Origin: Schaedlerella glycyrrhizinilytica_A
GTDB lineage: Bacteria; Bacillota; Clostridia; Lachnospirales; Lachnospiraceae
DNA: 64,000 bases
Reading direction: 5' to 3' (one strand)
Assembly (NCBI RefSeq): GCF_042852765.1
Contig: NZ_AP031414.1
The first letter of the stretch is position 1. Each line of letters begins with the position of its first letter. Positions 52,477 to 60,956 of this stretch are shown here, one piece after another. The notes beneath the pieces are model-generated. The model was not told where the DNA came from. It did no database searches and saw nothing but the letters and a program-made list of their open reading frames with translations. A program made the position numbers and the translations under genes.

Positions 52477-53154
52477 ATGAAAGGACTTACAGTAAAGGAA
52501 CTTTATACATTGGACGAGACGATCGCAAAAGATATTTTTGACGGAGTCACTTATCCGTGGGAAGTATTGCCGAAGATCGGGAGCTTTATCGTGGAATTGG
52601 GAAAGACGTTAAGTGAAGACGAATACGAAAAACGCGGGGAGAATATCTGGATCGCAAAGTCGGCGTCTGTTGCACCGACTGCTTATATCAACGGACCTGC
52701 GATCATCGGGAAAGATGCCGAAGTACGTCACTGTGCATTTATCCGCGGCAATGCGATCGTCGGCGAGGGAGCGGTAGTCGGTAACTCTACGGAATTAAAG
52801 AATGTCATTTTGTTTAACAAAGTACAGGTTCCGCATTACAATTATGTGGGGGATTCCGTTCTTGGATTTAAGTCTCACATGGGAGCCGGCTCGATCACTT
52901 CCAACGTAAAATCCGATAAGAAGCTTGTCGTAGTGAAAACACCGGAGGGGATGCTCGAAACTGGAATGAAGAAATTCGGAGCGATGCTTGGAGACGAAGT
53001 GGAAGTCGGATGCGGAAGCGTTCTGAATCCGGGAACCGTGGTGGGAAGCCACAGCAATATCTATCCGCTTTCTTCCGTGCGCGGTTATGTTCCGGGAGGA
53101 AGCATTTATAAGAAACAAGGCGAAGTTGTAGAAAAAAGAGAAGAAACAGTATAA
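52477..53154 (+). CDS. Left-handed beta-helix nucleotidyltransferase-like protein
   Basis: The 225-aa protein has a short N-terminal region (LTVKELYTLDETIAKDIFDG) and a hexapeptide-repeat beta-helix (about 70-210) with APTAYINGPAIIGKDAEVRH, GNAIVGEGAVVGNSTELKN and SVLGFKSHMGAGSITSN. It looks like the C-terminal half of GlmU-type sugar-1-phosphate nucleotidyltransferases without the nucleotidyl domain, so an acetyl- or acyl-transferase role is possible. KGxVV-type ends and the SKKLVVVKTPEG segment are unlike GlmU. It starts 15 nt after topB behind AAGGAGA and is followed by a terminator. Confidence 0.8.
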   Translation: MKGLTVKELYTLDETIAKDIFDGVTYPWEVLPKIGSFIVELGKTLSEDEYEKRGENIWIAKSASVAPTAYINGPAIIGKDAEVRHCAFIRGNAIVGEGAVVGNSTELKNVILFNKVQVPHYNYVGDSVLGFKSHMGAGSITSNVKSDKKLVVVKTPEGMLETGMKKFGAMLGDEVEVGCGSVLNPGTVVGSHSNIYPLSSVRGYVPGGSIYKKQGEVVEKREETV

Positions 53155-53159
53155 ATAAA

Positions 53160-53220
53160 AGCCTGATCAAGAGTGCGAAACACCGACGGGGGTGTAAGGA
53201 TCTTGATCGGGCTTTTTCTT
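53160..53220 (+). terminator. Terminator after the beta-helix protein gene
   Basis: AGCCTGATCAAGA (53160-53172) pairs with TCTTGATCGGGCT (53201-53213), with an inner hairpin (ACACC/GGTGT) and a long T tract. Confidence 0.85.
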
Positions 53221-53225
53221 TTTGC

Positions 53226-53330
53226 ATAGGGGGTGTCCAGCGAAGCTGGACCACACTTGCCGGTGCAAGTCCGGGGGTGCCCGAGACCTTGGCGACTGCT
53301 TACAATCCCAGAATGTGCCTTTTGGCATTT
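53226..53330 (+). ncRNA. Structured non-coding stretch, possible group II intron 5' remnant
   Basis: Three small hairpins follow each other: GTCCAGC/GCTGGAC, ACTTGC/GCAAGT and TGCC/GGCA. The text between (GGTGCAAGTCCGGG and GGCGACTGCTTACAATCCCAG) looks like the 5' domain I of bacterial group II introns. No reverse transcriptase, domain V or intron 3' end is present, so it would be a dead fragment. The identification is tentative. Confidence 0.3.
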
Positions 53331-53337
53331 CCGGTGA

Positions 53338-54276
53338 TTAGAGGTTGGGGGGATTCAAAGGATAAAAAGGGATTGCCACTCCCGATTCAGTAATTGTTAT
53401 TTCGTCTTTCAATATTTGCAGGAATTTTTCTGCAGCCTTAGAAAATACTTGATTCTTTTTCCAGACAATATTCAGATGAGATTCTAATTTTGGAGCAAGG
53501 GGTTTAAAGCATAGGGTGCTGCTTTCGGAAGTGTTTACTAATTTATCAAGACATAGTGCATATCCAAAGCCTTCGTCAACCATGAGGGAAGCATTATATA
53601 CCAGATTGTAAGTTGCAACAATATTCAGTTTGTCAAAATCAAACCCACTCCAGCCAGATATTTCGTTACGGACTAATACCTGTTGAGAAGTAATAAGCGG
53701 GATAGTTTTTATATCGTTTGGAGATATTTTTTCTTTTTTTGCAAGTGGACTGTCTTTTCGCATAAGAAGTCCCCATTGGTCTGTTACAGGCAATTTGATA
53801 TAATTATATTTTTCGATATTGGCAGGCTCGATCAAAATTCCGAAATCAAGCAGTCCCTTATCCAGTTTTTCAGTTACATCATAGGCATTTCCACTAAAAA
53901 GATGATAGCGGATGTTGGGATGATCGGCTTGCAGCTTTTGAGCGGTTCTTGCAATGAAACGCATCGCATCTGTTTCACCGCCGCCGATATATACATTACC
54001 GCTGATCACTTCATCATGCATTGTAAATTCTGCTTTGGTCTTATCAACTAAAGTAATGATTTCTTCTGCTCGATTGCGAAGCAATATTCCCTCATTGGTC
54101 AGAGTGATTTTGTGATTTCTCTTTCCACGGTTCAATAATTTTCTTCCCAACTGCTTTTCTAATTCCATGATCTGCCTTGAAAGTGTAGGTTGTGTGATGT
54201 GTAAATATTCAGCAGCATTAGATATACTTTCTTCTCTTGCTACAGCAAGAAAGTATCGTAAAACACGAATTTCCAT
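53338..54276 (-). CDS. LysR-family transcriptional regulator
   Basis: The 312-aa regulator has the N-terminal winged helix (EIRVLRYFLAVAREESISNA, then LHITQPTLSRQIMELEKQLG) and a substrate-binding domain of the periplasmic-binding-protein fold (about 90-300). ATG 54276 is used since AAAGGGG lies 10 nt upstream; the frame goes on to 54324. It is divergent from a hexapeptide acetyltransferase gene across a 156-nt gap holding two palindromes, so it probably controls that gene and itself. Codon and base use here look more AT-rich than in neighbouring genes, a possible sign of later arrival. The effector is unknown. Confidence 0.92.
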   Translation of the reverse strand: MEIRVLRYFLAVAREESISNAAEYLHITQPTLSRQIMELEKQLGRKLLNRGKRNHKITLTNEGILLRNRAEEIITLVDKTKAEFTMHDEVISGNVYIGGGETDAMRFIARTAQKLQADHPNIRYHLFSGNAYDVTEKLDKGLLDFGILIEPANIEKYNYIKLPVTDQWGLLMRKDSPLAKKEKISPNDIKTIPLITSQQVLVRNEISGWSGFDFDKLNIVATYNLVYNASLMVDEGFGYALCLDKLVNTSESSTLCFKPLAPKLESHLNIVWKKNQVFSKAAEKFLQILKDEITITESGVAIPFYPLNPPNL

Positions 54277-54327
54277 AGATATGTTCCCCTTTATTATCTT
54301 TGTCAGTAAAAATAATATGCCCAAACT

Positions 54328-54346
54328 ATATGCCTGTCAAGCATAT
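54328..54346. promoter_or_regulatory. LysR-type operator palindrome
   Basis: ATATGC-N7-GCATAT (54328-54346) is a perfect inverted repeat with a T-N11-A core, the usual form of a LysR recognition site, in the divergent gap. Confidence 0.6.
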
Positions 54347-54359
54347 AAATCTATTTTGT

Positions 54360-54396
54360 ATAGGTATTTGATACTCCTATGAATAAACGATATACT
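54360..54396 (+). promoter_or_regulatory. Promoter of the acetyltransferase gene with overlapping operator
   Basis: TTGATA (54368-54373), 17-bp spacer, TATACT (54391-54396). A second palindrome, ATAGG-N11-CCTAT (54360-54380), covers the -35, fitting control by the divergent LysR protein. Confidence 0.72.
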
Positions 54397-54432
54397 GGAA
54401 ATGGATCAAGAGAAGTAAGGAGAGAAATGTAA

Positions 54433-55002
54433 ATGGAACTAAACGATTTTTTAGCACATTTAAACAGTGGACAAGCAGTGACGAGCGGTTCGGAACTACA
54501 TCAGTTCATGCACAAGGTCAGTAATGAAGCTATGAAGATAACCGCCATATTAAACGAGGGGTACCATACACCGGAAGAGATCAGAGATTTATTTTCAGAA
54601 TTGATTGGAAAACCGGTTGACGATTCTTTTGGATTATTTCCGCCGTTCTACTCGGATTGTGGCAAAAACATTACGGTTGGTAAAAATGTTTTTATCAATT
54701 CCGGGTGTCACTTTCAGGATCAAGGCGGCATTATGATCGGTGATGGCGCATTGATCGGACATAATGTTGTTCTGGCTACATTGAATCATGATTTTGCACC
54801 CCAAAAGCGAAGTACATTGCATCCCGCGCCTATTGTGATCGGAGAAAAGGTCTGGATTGGAGCAAATGCCACCATTGTTCCGGGGGTAACTGTTGGGAAT
54901 GGAGCGATCATTGCCGCGGGTGCGGTCGTTACAAAAGATGTGCCGGAAAATGTAATTGTAGGCGGCGTACCGGCTAAGATCATAAAAGAAATAAATGATT
55001 GA
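54433..55002 (+). CDS. Maltose/galactoside O-acetyltransferase-type hexapeptide protein
   Basis: This 189-aa enzyme belongs to the LacA/Maa/NodL branch of hexapeptide acetyltransferases. It has an N-terminal helical cap (about 1-60), then a left-handed beta-helix with GKNITVGKNVFINSGCHFQD. The catalytic His sits in LNHDFAPQKRS, and the end carries WIGANATIVPGVTVGNGAII and VTKDVPENVIVGGVPAKII. It moves acetyl from acetyl-CoA to a sugar-type hydroxyl; the acceptor is unknown. ATG 54433 follows AAGGAGAG. It is divergent from, and probably regulated by, the LysR gene. Confidence 0.92.
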   Translation: MELNDFLAHLNSGQAVTSGSELHQFMHKVSNEAMKITAILNEGYHTPEEIRDLFSELIGKPVDDSFGLFPPFYSDCGKNITVGKNVFINSGCHFQDQGGIMIGDGALIGHNVVLATLNHDFAPQKRSTLHPAPIVIGEKVWIGANATIVPGVTVGNGAIIAAGAVVTKDVPENVIVGGVPAKIIKEIND

Positions 55003-55009
55003 ATAAAAA

Positions 55010-55044
55010 GGGGAGATACACAGATTGATTTTGTGTGATCTCCC
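55010..55044 (-). terminator. Terminator between convergent acetyltransferase and kinase-like genes
   Basis: GGGGAGATACACA (55010-55022) pairs with TGTGTGATCTCCC (55032-55044), one mismatch. The T tract lies on the minus-strand side (CCCCTTTTTATT). Confidence 0.78.
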
Positions 55045-55053
55045 TCTACCCTA

Positions 55054-55539
55054 TTAAATATATTCAAGACGTTCAAAATACTGCATAAGGATATTTGCGC
55101 AGTTATCAACGCCCAGTTCGGAGGTGTCGAGGATCATGTGATAGTCGTTCACATCGCCCCAGGTTTTTCCGGTGTTCTCATAATAATATGCGGCACGTTC
55201 TTTGTCGGTATCTTCGACCTTTTTCTGCGCTGCCTCGCGGTCGAGTGATTCCAGTTCCATGATACGTTTGATCCGGTCTTCTTTGTCGGCACATACAAAA
55301 ATATTAAGGACATTCATGCGGTCTTTTAAAATATCGGAAGCGCACCGTCCGAGGATGATACAGGGAGATTCAGCAAGTTTGCGGATCGCTTCCGCTTCGT
55401 TATCGTAAGCGTTTTCTCCGAGTTTCTGTTCAATATATGCTTTGTCATATACCGGAATATCCAGTCGTTTTGAAAGTTCGTTTGCAATGACACTGGCTCC
55501 GGTTCCAAAACGACGGCTCATTGTGATTACTAATTTCAT
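55054..55539 (-). CDS. Cytidylate kinase-like family protein
   Basis: The 161-aa protein matches the short cytidylate-kinase-like (AAA_26) family. It has the start LVITMSRRFGTGASVIANEL with an altered P-loop, DIPVYDKAYIEQ, a GRCASDIL segment after CIIL, and a helical lid with ERIKRIMELESLDREAAQKK-like sequence. Its end HMILDTSELGVDNCANIL is typical. True CMP kinases phosphorylate CMP; this branch is of unproved activity and often occurs in Clostridia. ATG 55539 has GGAGGG 7 nt upstream. It lies between the acetyltransferase and the flavodiiron gene, both unrelated. Confidence 0.88.
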   Translation of the reverse strand: MKLVITMSRRFGTGASVIANELSKRLDIPVYDKAYIEQKLGENAYDNEAEAIRKLAESPCIILGRCASDILKDRMNVLNIFVCADKEDRIKRIMELESLDREAAQKKVEDTDKERAAYYYENTGKTWGDVNDYHMILDTSELGVDNCANILMQYFERLEYI

Positions 55540-55631
55540 CTTCAAACCCTCCTATCTTTTGTGGGACGCCGACCGGACGATCACGATGCGGCAAAAGCAG
55601 ACGGACCGTCCGGCTTGGATAGCATCAAAAA

Positions 55632-56837
55632 TTAATCGGCAAGTGTTTCTGCGATCTTAGCGCAAAGCTCGTCCAGATCCTCAAGCTGATCATCCTGCAG
55701 AGCTGATTTGACGGCAAAGTTTTCTGTGAGAAGCGTCATGCCTTTCATCTCTGCGAGACGGGCTTCGATCAGTTTGGCGGATGTCGGAGCCCATGTGCCG
55801 TTTCCGAGAACTGCAACGGTGCGGTTCTTGATACCGAGAGCGTTCATATCTTCCAGAAGATTGGACATTGCAGGGTAGACGCCGCCGTTGTAAGTCGGGG
55901 AAGCCAGTACGATATGGCTGTATTTGAAACTGTCCGCGATCAGTTCGGAAACATCGGATCTGGATACATCATGAACCGTCAGATTTGTGATCCCCGCATC
56001 GGCAAGTTTACAAGCGAGAACATTGGCAAGATTTTCCGTATTGCCGTACATGGAAGCGTAGGCGATCATCACGCCTTTGACTTCCGGACGGTAAGAACTC
56101 CAGATGTCATATTTCTCCAACAGATAAGCGAGATTGTTTCTCCAGATCGGTCCGTGGAGCGGGCAGATAATCCGGATATCCAGTGTGGAAGCTTTCTTGA
56201 GGACGTTCTGCACCTGCATGCCGTATTTGCCGACGATATTCGTATAATAACGGCGGGCATCATCCAGCCAGTCGCGGTCAAAATCCATTTCGTCATTGAA
56301 GATCGCGCCGTTTAAAGCGCCGAATGTTCCGAAAGCATCGGCGGAGAAGAGGACTTTGTCCGTCTCATCATAGGTCAGCATCACTTCCGGCCAATGTACC
56401 ATCGGAGCCATGAGGAACCGAAAGGTATGTGTGCCGGAAGAGAATGTATCCCCCTCTTTGACTGCGATCGTTTTGCCCTCCGGATCAAGGGCATAAAACT
56501 GGCGGATCATCGGAAATGTCTTGGCGTTGCCGATGATCTGCATATCCGGATAGCGGAGCATAAGGTCGGCGATCATGGAACAGTGATCCGGTTCCATATG
56601 GTTGACAACAAGGTAATCCAGTGTCCGTCCGTTTAAAAGGGCGGTAATATTGTCGAGAAACTGTCTTCCGATGGAGTTGTCCACCGTGTCAAACAGGACA
56701 GTTTTTTCATCCAGCAGAAGATAGGAATTATAAGAAACACCGCGCGGGATCGGGAACAGGTTCTCAAACAGTTCCAGACGGCGGTCGCTGCCTCCTACCC
56801 AGTAAAGGTCATTTGTTACTTTTCTAAAGCAATGCAT
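55632..56837 (-). CDS. A-type flavodiiron protein (FprA family)
   Basis: The 401-aa cytosolic enzyme reduces O2 to water or NO to N2O in anaerobes. The N-terminal beta-lactamase-like domain has the di-iron motif H80-M-E82-P-D84-H85 with further ligands in MVHWPEVM, FSADAFGTFG and CPLHGPIW. The C-terminal flavodoxin domain binds FMN through ASMYGNTENLANVLA and SPTYNGGVYPAM. ATG 56837 is used since AAAGGAAGG lies 9 nt upstream; the frame extends to 56915. It stands alone with its own promoter, with no rubredoxin gene adjacent. Confidence 0.95.
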   Translation of the reverse strand: MHCFRKVTNDLYWVGGSDRRLELFENLFPIPRGVSYNSYLLLDEKTVLFDTVDNSIGRQFLDNITALLNGRTLDYLVVNHMEPDHCSMIADLMLRYPDMQIIGNAKTFPMIRQFYALDPEGKTIAVKEGDTFSSGTHTFRFLMAPMVHWPEVMLTYDETDKVLFSADAFGTFGALNGAIFNDEMDFDRDWLDDARRYYTNIVGKYGMQVQNVLKKASTLDIRIICPLHGPIWRNNLAYLLEKYDIWSSYRPEVKGVMIAYASMYGNTENLANVLACKLADAGITNLTVHDVSRSDVSELIADSFKYSHIVLASPTYNGGVYPAMSNLLEDMNALGIKNRTVAVLGNGTWAPTSAKLIEARLAEMKGMTLLTENFAVKSALQDDQLEDLDELCAKIAETLAD

Positions 56838-56925
56838 CGTTGAAATCCTTCCTTTCATGATAGCCTTTTTTCTTGGAATTTGTGTAAAAAAACAAAAAAC
56901 GGCTAGAAATTTCAAGTATGATGCT

Positions 56926-56954
56926 ATTTTAACACAAAAGCGGTAAAGTGAAAA
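56926..56954 (-). promoter_or_regulatory. Possible promoter of the flavodiiron gene
   Basis: On the minus strand TTTTCA (56954-56949), 17-bp spacer, TAAAAT (56931-56926) with TG one base upstream. The -35 is weak. Confidence 0.4.
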
Positions 56955-57046
56955 GCAAGTATCGATTTTTATACAAGATTTTGTTATGATGGAAGCACCG
57001 GGAATATTACAGGTACTATATAATAGAAGAAAGAGAGGAATGGATC

Positions 57047-57397
57047 ATGTTATTTGTATGTTATCCAAAATGTACGACTTGCCAGAAAGCAAAGAAATGG
57101 CTGACAGAAAAAGGAATTTCATTTGAGGAGCGTGATATCAAAACGGAAAATCCGACGAAAGAGGAGCTTGAGGCATGGTATAAAAAAAGCGGGCTGCCGC
57201 TGAAACGTTTCTTTAATACGAGCGGCATCTTATATAAAGAGATGAAATTGAAAGACCGTCTGCCTGAGATGACGGAAGACGAACAGCTTACGCTTCTTTC
57301 AACAGACGGCATGCTTGTGAAGCGACCGATTTTGATTTCAGATGAGCAGGTACTTGTCGGATTCAAAGAAAAAGAGTGGGAAACATTAAAAGCCTGA
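57047..57397 (+). CDS. ArsC/Spx-family thioredoxin-fold protein
   Basis: The 116-aa protein has the ArsC/Spx fold. The start MLFVCYPKCTTCQKAKKWL contains a CxxC pair (C9 and C12), followed by ERDIKTENPTKEEL, RFFNTSGILYKEM and a late VKRPILISDEQVLVGF with the conserved Arg-Pro. Relatives are arsenate reductase, redox regulator Spx and the YffB/MgsR group. With two Cys residues near the N terminus and no arsenic genes nearby, a redox or regulatory role is as likely as arsenate reduction. GAGAGG precedes ATG 57047. A terminator follows. Confidence 0.9.
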   Translation: MLFVCYPKCTTCQKAKKWLTEKGISFEERDIKTENPTKEELEAWYKKSGLPLKRFFNTSGILYKEMKLKDRLPEMTEDEQLTLLSTDGMLVKRPILISDEQVLVGFKEKEWETLKA

Positions 57398-57401
57398 CGG
57401 T

Positions 57402-57425
57402 GCCGGAGGAAAAACTCCGGTTTTA
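57402..57425 (+). terminator. Terminator after the ArsC/Spx-like gene
   Basis: CCGGAG (57403-57408) pairs with CTCCGG (57415-57420), A-rich loop, followed by TTTTA. It is a short stem. Confidence 0.7.
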
Positions 57426-57519
57426 TGATCTGAGACTGCGCGGCAGAGATCCGGAAAACGGATAAAAAAATAATATGGATACATGTATACAATCGGAAAA
57501 CAAAAACTTGGATTCCCCA

Positions 57520-57549
57520 TTGCAAGACGCTATGGAAAGATGTTATAAT
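57520..57549 (+). promoter_or_regulatory. Promoter of the DUF5717-DUF5716-TPR operon
   Basis: TTGCAA (57520-57525), 18-bp spacer, perfect TATAAT (57544-57549) with TG one base upstream. The leader is about 85 nt. Confidence 0.7.
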
Positions 57550-57642
57550 CTCTTATATCATGTCCATCATCTGTACCGGGTATTGTGCGCTGTACGAAAA
57601 CGATGGATCAGACACAGGATTGATTTGGAGTAGGTGACGAAG

Positions 57643-60600
57643 TTGAAAAATAAGATTAAGCGTCTGTCAAAAGGAGATTTTCATATTCCACAGCCGGAGA
57701 TCATATTTCCGGAGACACATATTACAATGCGCGTAGGGGAAGGCGAGAAATACGAGGGCAGCTTTTCACTGCAGAATCAGGGGGAGGGAACCATCCGTGG
57801 ACTGGTGTACCCTTCTTCTTTTCGTGTGCACTGCGAGGAACAGGGATTTGACGGAAACCCTGTCAATATCTATTATACATATGACGGAACCGGATTAGTA
57901 CCGGGACATGTGGAACACGGTAAATTTACGATCGTCTGCAACGGCGGAGAGTATGACATTGCATTTACCGCGATCATCGAGAAGCCATATGTGATGACAC
58001 GGTACGGCAAGATCCAGAGTCTGGAAGATTTCAAAAAACTGGCGTTTCGTGATCCGGCGGAGGCGGAGAAGTTATTCCGGTCACGGGATTTTTATGAAAT
58101 CCTGAAGTATGAGGACAAGCGGATCCAGGCGCTTTACGACAATATGAGAAAGTGGGAACTGGATCAGCAGGCATTGGAAGAATTTCTTGTGGGATGCAAG
58201 CAGAAAGAAAAAATCTTCCTTACACTTGAGGAGGAAAGCCGGGCGTTCACATCTCTGACGGAGCCGCGGAAAGAGATTTTTACGATTAAGAAGAATACCT
58301 GGGGATATCTTGCGATCGACGTACATACCGAGGGGGAGTTCTTAAACGTAGAGCATACGAAGATCATCACCGAAGAGTTTATCGGCAATTCCTACCGATT
58401 GGAATATTTTATCGATACGGAGAAACTGCATCGGGGAAGCAATTTCGGGCAGATCATTCTGGAAACGCCGTATGAGACGATGCGCTATGAGATCATCGTG
58501 GAGAAAGACATTTGCCGGGACGAAGACCGGAGAGCGGAGGATCTGGAATTTGCAAGCATCCTGAAAGGATATCTGCAGTATGAAGCAGGGAAAAAAGATC
58601 TTACGACCTGGACGGGCGAGGCGCTCAAACGGATCGAACATCTCCGGAAAGTTGACGAGCGCAATGAGATGTATTTGCTTGTGCATGCCCATATCTGTCT
58701 GATCGGAGGGCAGACGGATGAGGCGAAGACGCTTCTGGAGTCCTATAACTATAATCGTTTTGCAATCGGAAAAAATGTGGAACTGAGTTCTTATTATCTG
58801 TATCTGACCACGCTTTTGAGCAACGATTCGATCGGACAGCGCAGGGTGGCGGAAGAATTGTCCAAGTCTTACATGAAGCATCCGGAGAGTTGGAAGATTC
58901 TCTGCATGCTGATCAATGTGGATTCGGAATACAAGATCTTAAGCGAACGGCTCCGCGTGCTGGAGAAGCTGTTCGATGAGGAAAAAGTACACAGCCTGAT
59001 CTTTTATCTGGAAGCATTTAAGTGCTACAGGGAGAAGAGCTCTTCGCTGAAAAAGCTTGGGATGTTTGAAGTGCGCGTACTTTCTTTTGCTGCGAAATAT
59101 AAACTGATGACAAAAGAACTGGCGCTTTACACGGCGAACCTGGCAAGCCAGCTGAAACATTATGACCAGCATTTGTACGATACACTTGTGCTGGCATATG
59201 AGATGTATCCGGAGTCCATGATCCTGACTGCGATCTGCACGCTTCTGATCAAGGGGAATGTGATCGACAGCAGCTGCTTTGCATGGTATGAAAAGGCAGT
59301 GGAGTCGGAACTGAAGATCGCGCAGCTTTACGAATATTATATGGCGGCCCTGGATGTGACAAAATTCCACAAAGCATTGCCGCGTTCGGTGTATCTGTAT
59401 TTTATGCACGGAAATAATCTGGAATATAGGAAATGTTCGTTTCTGTATTCCAACCTGATCTTGTATGTGGATGAAAGCAGCGAGATCTATGCACATTACC
59501 GGGACGAGATGGAGGCGTTTGCATGGAATCAGCTTGACCGCAGACATATCGATGAATATTTGCGTGTGATTTACAAGCGGTTTTTATCCGAAGAACAGCT
59601 GAATCCGGAACGGGTGAAAGCGTTGTATGATATTTGTCACGCGTATGACATAACGACGAAAGTTCCGGGAATGAAATATATCCATGTGATCGAAGACGAC
59701 GGGACGATCTCACAGAAAGTTCCGTGTACCGATAACCGCGCACAGGTATTTTTATATTCCAAGACTGCGCGGCTTGTATGGGAGGGAAAGGATGGACGTC
59801 ATTACACGGATTCCATCCCATATGAGAGCAAGCGTCTGTTTTATGAACTGCGGTATATGGATATATGCCGGAAATATCTGAACAGCCTGCGCCTGAACCG
59901 GCAGGAAGACGAGGATGTGGAACTGACGTTGGAAGTCGTGCAGGAAACCGGACTGGAAAAATATAACGAAAGCGAGATGCTGGCGCTTTGCAGCAAGACG
60001 ATCCGCGAAAATAATTATGAGAACGATGATTTCCTGACGTATGTCTGCTTTGAATTGTTTAAGAAAAAACAGTACGATAAAGTGATCCTTACATATCTTG
60101 CCAAATATTACTGCGGTGCGACGACCGACATGAAACAGCTCTGGAGAGAGGCAAAAGAGTATGAGGTGCACACCCATAAATTAGGTGAGCGGATTCTGAC
60201 ACAGATGCTGTTTGCGGAGGAAGTGTTTGCCGAGGCGGCAATTTTTGAAGATTATTATGCGGAGGGAGCTTATTTCCGGCTGCAGCAGGCATATCTGGCA
60301 TATATGTCCAGAGAGTATGTGACCGAGAACCGGAAGATCAGTAAAAGTGTGATCGACATCATCTGCAGGGAGTTTGAAAAAGGTGAGGAAGTAATCGACA
60401 TCTGTAAGATCGCGGTGCTCAAATATTATTCGACGAGACCGTACAACACGACGCTTCGGAAGACTTTGAAGCAGTTTTTGCAGAATCTCTGCGGACGGCA
60501 GATCTACTTCCCGTTTTTCTTATCGTACGAGAAAGACTGGCTGATCGAACTGCAGTTGTGGGACAAGACGATCATTTCTTATAAAGGGCAGAAAGGAAGC

Positions 60601-60930
60601 CGTGTGATGCTCTACTATCAGCTTCAAAAAGGAAGCACCGAGAGCGTGGACTACTCAACGGAAGTGCTGACGCCGATGTATGAGAATATTTATGTGAAGA
60701 AATTTGTTTTGTTTGCGAATGAAAAACTGAAATATTACTTTAAAGAGACGATCGACGGAAACTCTTACCGGAGCGACAAGCAAAGCTGTATCAAAGAGGT
60801 ACAGAAAGGCGAGGACGGACGTTACGGTCGGCTGAACGATATTTTGCTTTCTTCGGATATGGAGAAAGAGACGCGAATGAAAGCGTATGCGCAGGAAGAT
60901 ATGATCGCCGCGCATATGTTTGAACAGTAA
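57643..60930 (+). CDS. Very large DUF5717-like protein of unknown function
   Basis: This 1095-aa protein has no signal peptide or membrane segment. A basic start (KNKIKRLSKGDFHIPQPEI) leads into a beta-rich, Ig-like region (about 30-120, with KYEGSFSLQNQGEGTIRGLV), and a second beta segment lies near 205-290. From about 300 to 980 it is all helical, with repeat-like pairs as in TPR/HAT solenoids (for example LTTLLSNDSIGQRRVAEELS). The C-terminal 110 residues return to beta strands. It resembles proteins labelled DUF5717, which I know mainly from Lachnospiraceae. UUG 57643 is chosen since TAGGTGA lies 5 nt upstream; a GUG at 57634 is in frame. It is the first gene of a tight three-gene operon, so a scaffold role with the two partners is likely. 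Function unknown. Confidence 0.75.
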   Translation: MKNKIKRLSKGDFHIPQPEIIFPETHITMRVGEGEKYEGSFSLQNQGEGTIRGLVYPSSFRVHCEEQGFDGNPVNIYYTYDGTGLVPGHVEHGKFTIVCNGGEYDIAFTAIIEKPYVMTRYGKIQSLEDFKKLAFRDPAEAEKLFRSRDFYEILKYEDKRIQALYDNMRKWELDQQALEEFLVGCKQKEKIFLTLEEESRAFTSLTEPRKEIFTIKKNTWGYLAIDVHTEGEFLNVEHTKIITEEFIGNSYRLEYFIDTEKLHRGSNFGQIILETPYETMRYEIIVEKDICRDEDRRAEDLEFASILKGYLQYEAGKKDLTTWTGEALKRIEHLRKVDERNEMYLLVHAHICLIGGQTDEAKTLLESYNYNRFAIGKNVELSSYYLYLTTLLSNDSIGQRRVAEELSKSYMKHPESWKILCMLINVDSEYKILSERLRVLEKLFDEEKVHSLIFYLEAFKCYREKSSSLKKLGMFEVRVLSFAAKYKLMTKELALYTANLASQLKHYDQHLYDTLVLAYEMYPESMILTAICTLLIKGNVIDSSCFAWYEKAVESELKIAQLYEYYMAALDVTKFHKALPRSVYLYFMHGNNLEYRKCSFLYSNLILYVDESSEIYAHYRDEMEAFAWNQLDRRHIDEYLRVIYKRFLSEEQLNPERVKALYDICHAYDITTKVPGMKYIHVIEDDGTISQKVPCTDNRAQVFLYSKTARLVWEGKDGRHYTDSIPYESKRLFYELRYMDICRKYLNSLRLNRQEDEDVELTLEVVQETGLEKYNESEMLALCSKTIRENNYENDDFLTYVCFELFKKKQYDKVILTYLAKYYCGATTDMKQLWREAKEYEVHTHKLGERILTQMLFAEEVFAEAAIFEDYYAEGAYFRLQQAYLAYMSREYVTENRKISKSVIDIICREFEKGEEVIDICKIAVLKYYSTRPYNTTLRKTLKQFLQNLCGRQIYFPFFLSYEKDWLIELQLWDKTIISYKGQKGSRVMLYYQLQKGSTESVDYSTEVLTPMYENIYVKKFVLFANEKLKYYFKETIDGNSYRSDKQSCIKEVQKGEDGRYGRLNDILLSSDMEKETRMKAYAQEDMIAAHMFEQ

Positions 60931-60956
60931 CAAGGAGAAAAAGGAGGCTGGCTGCG

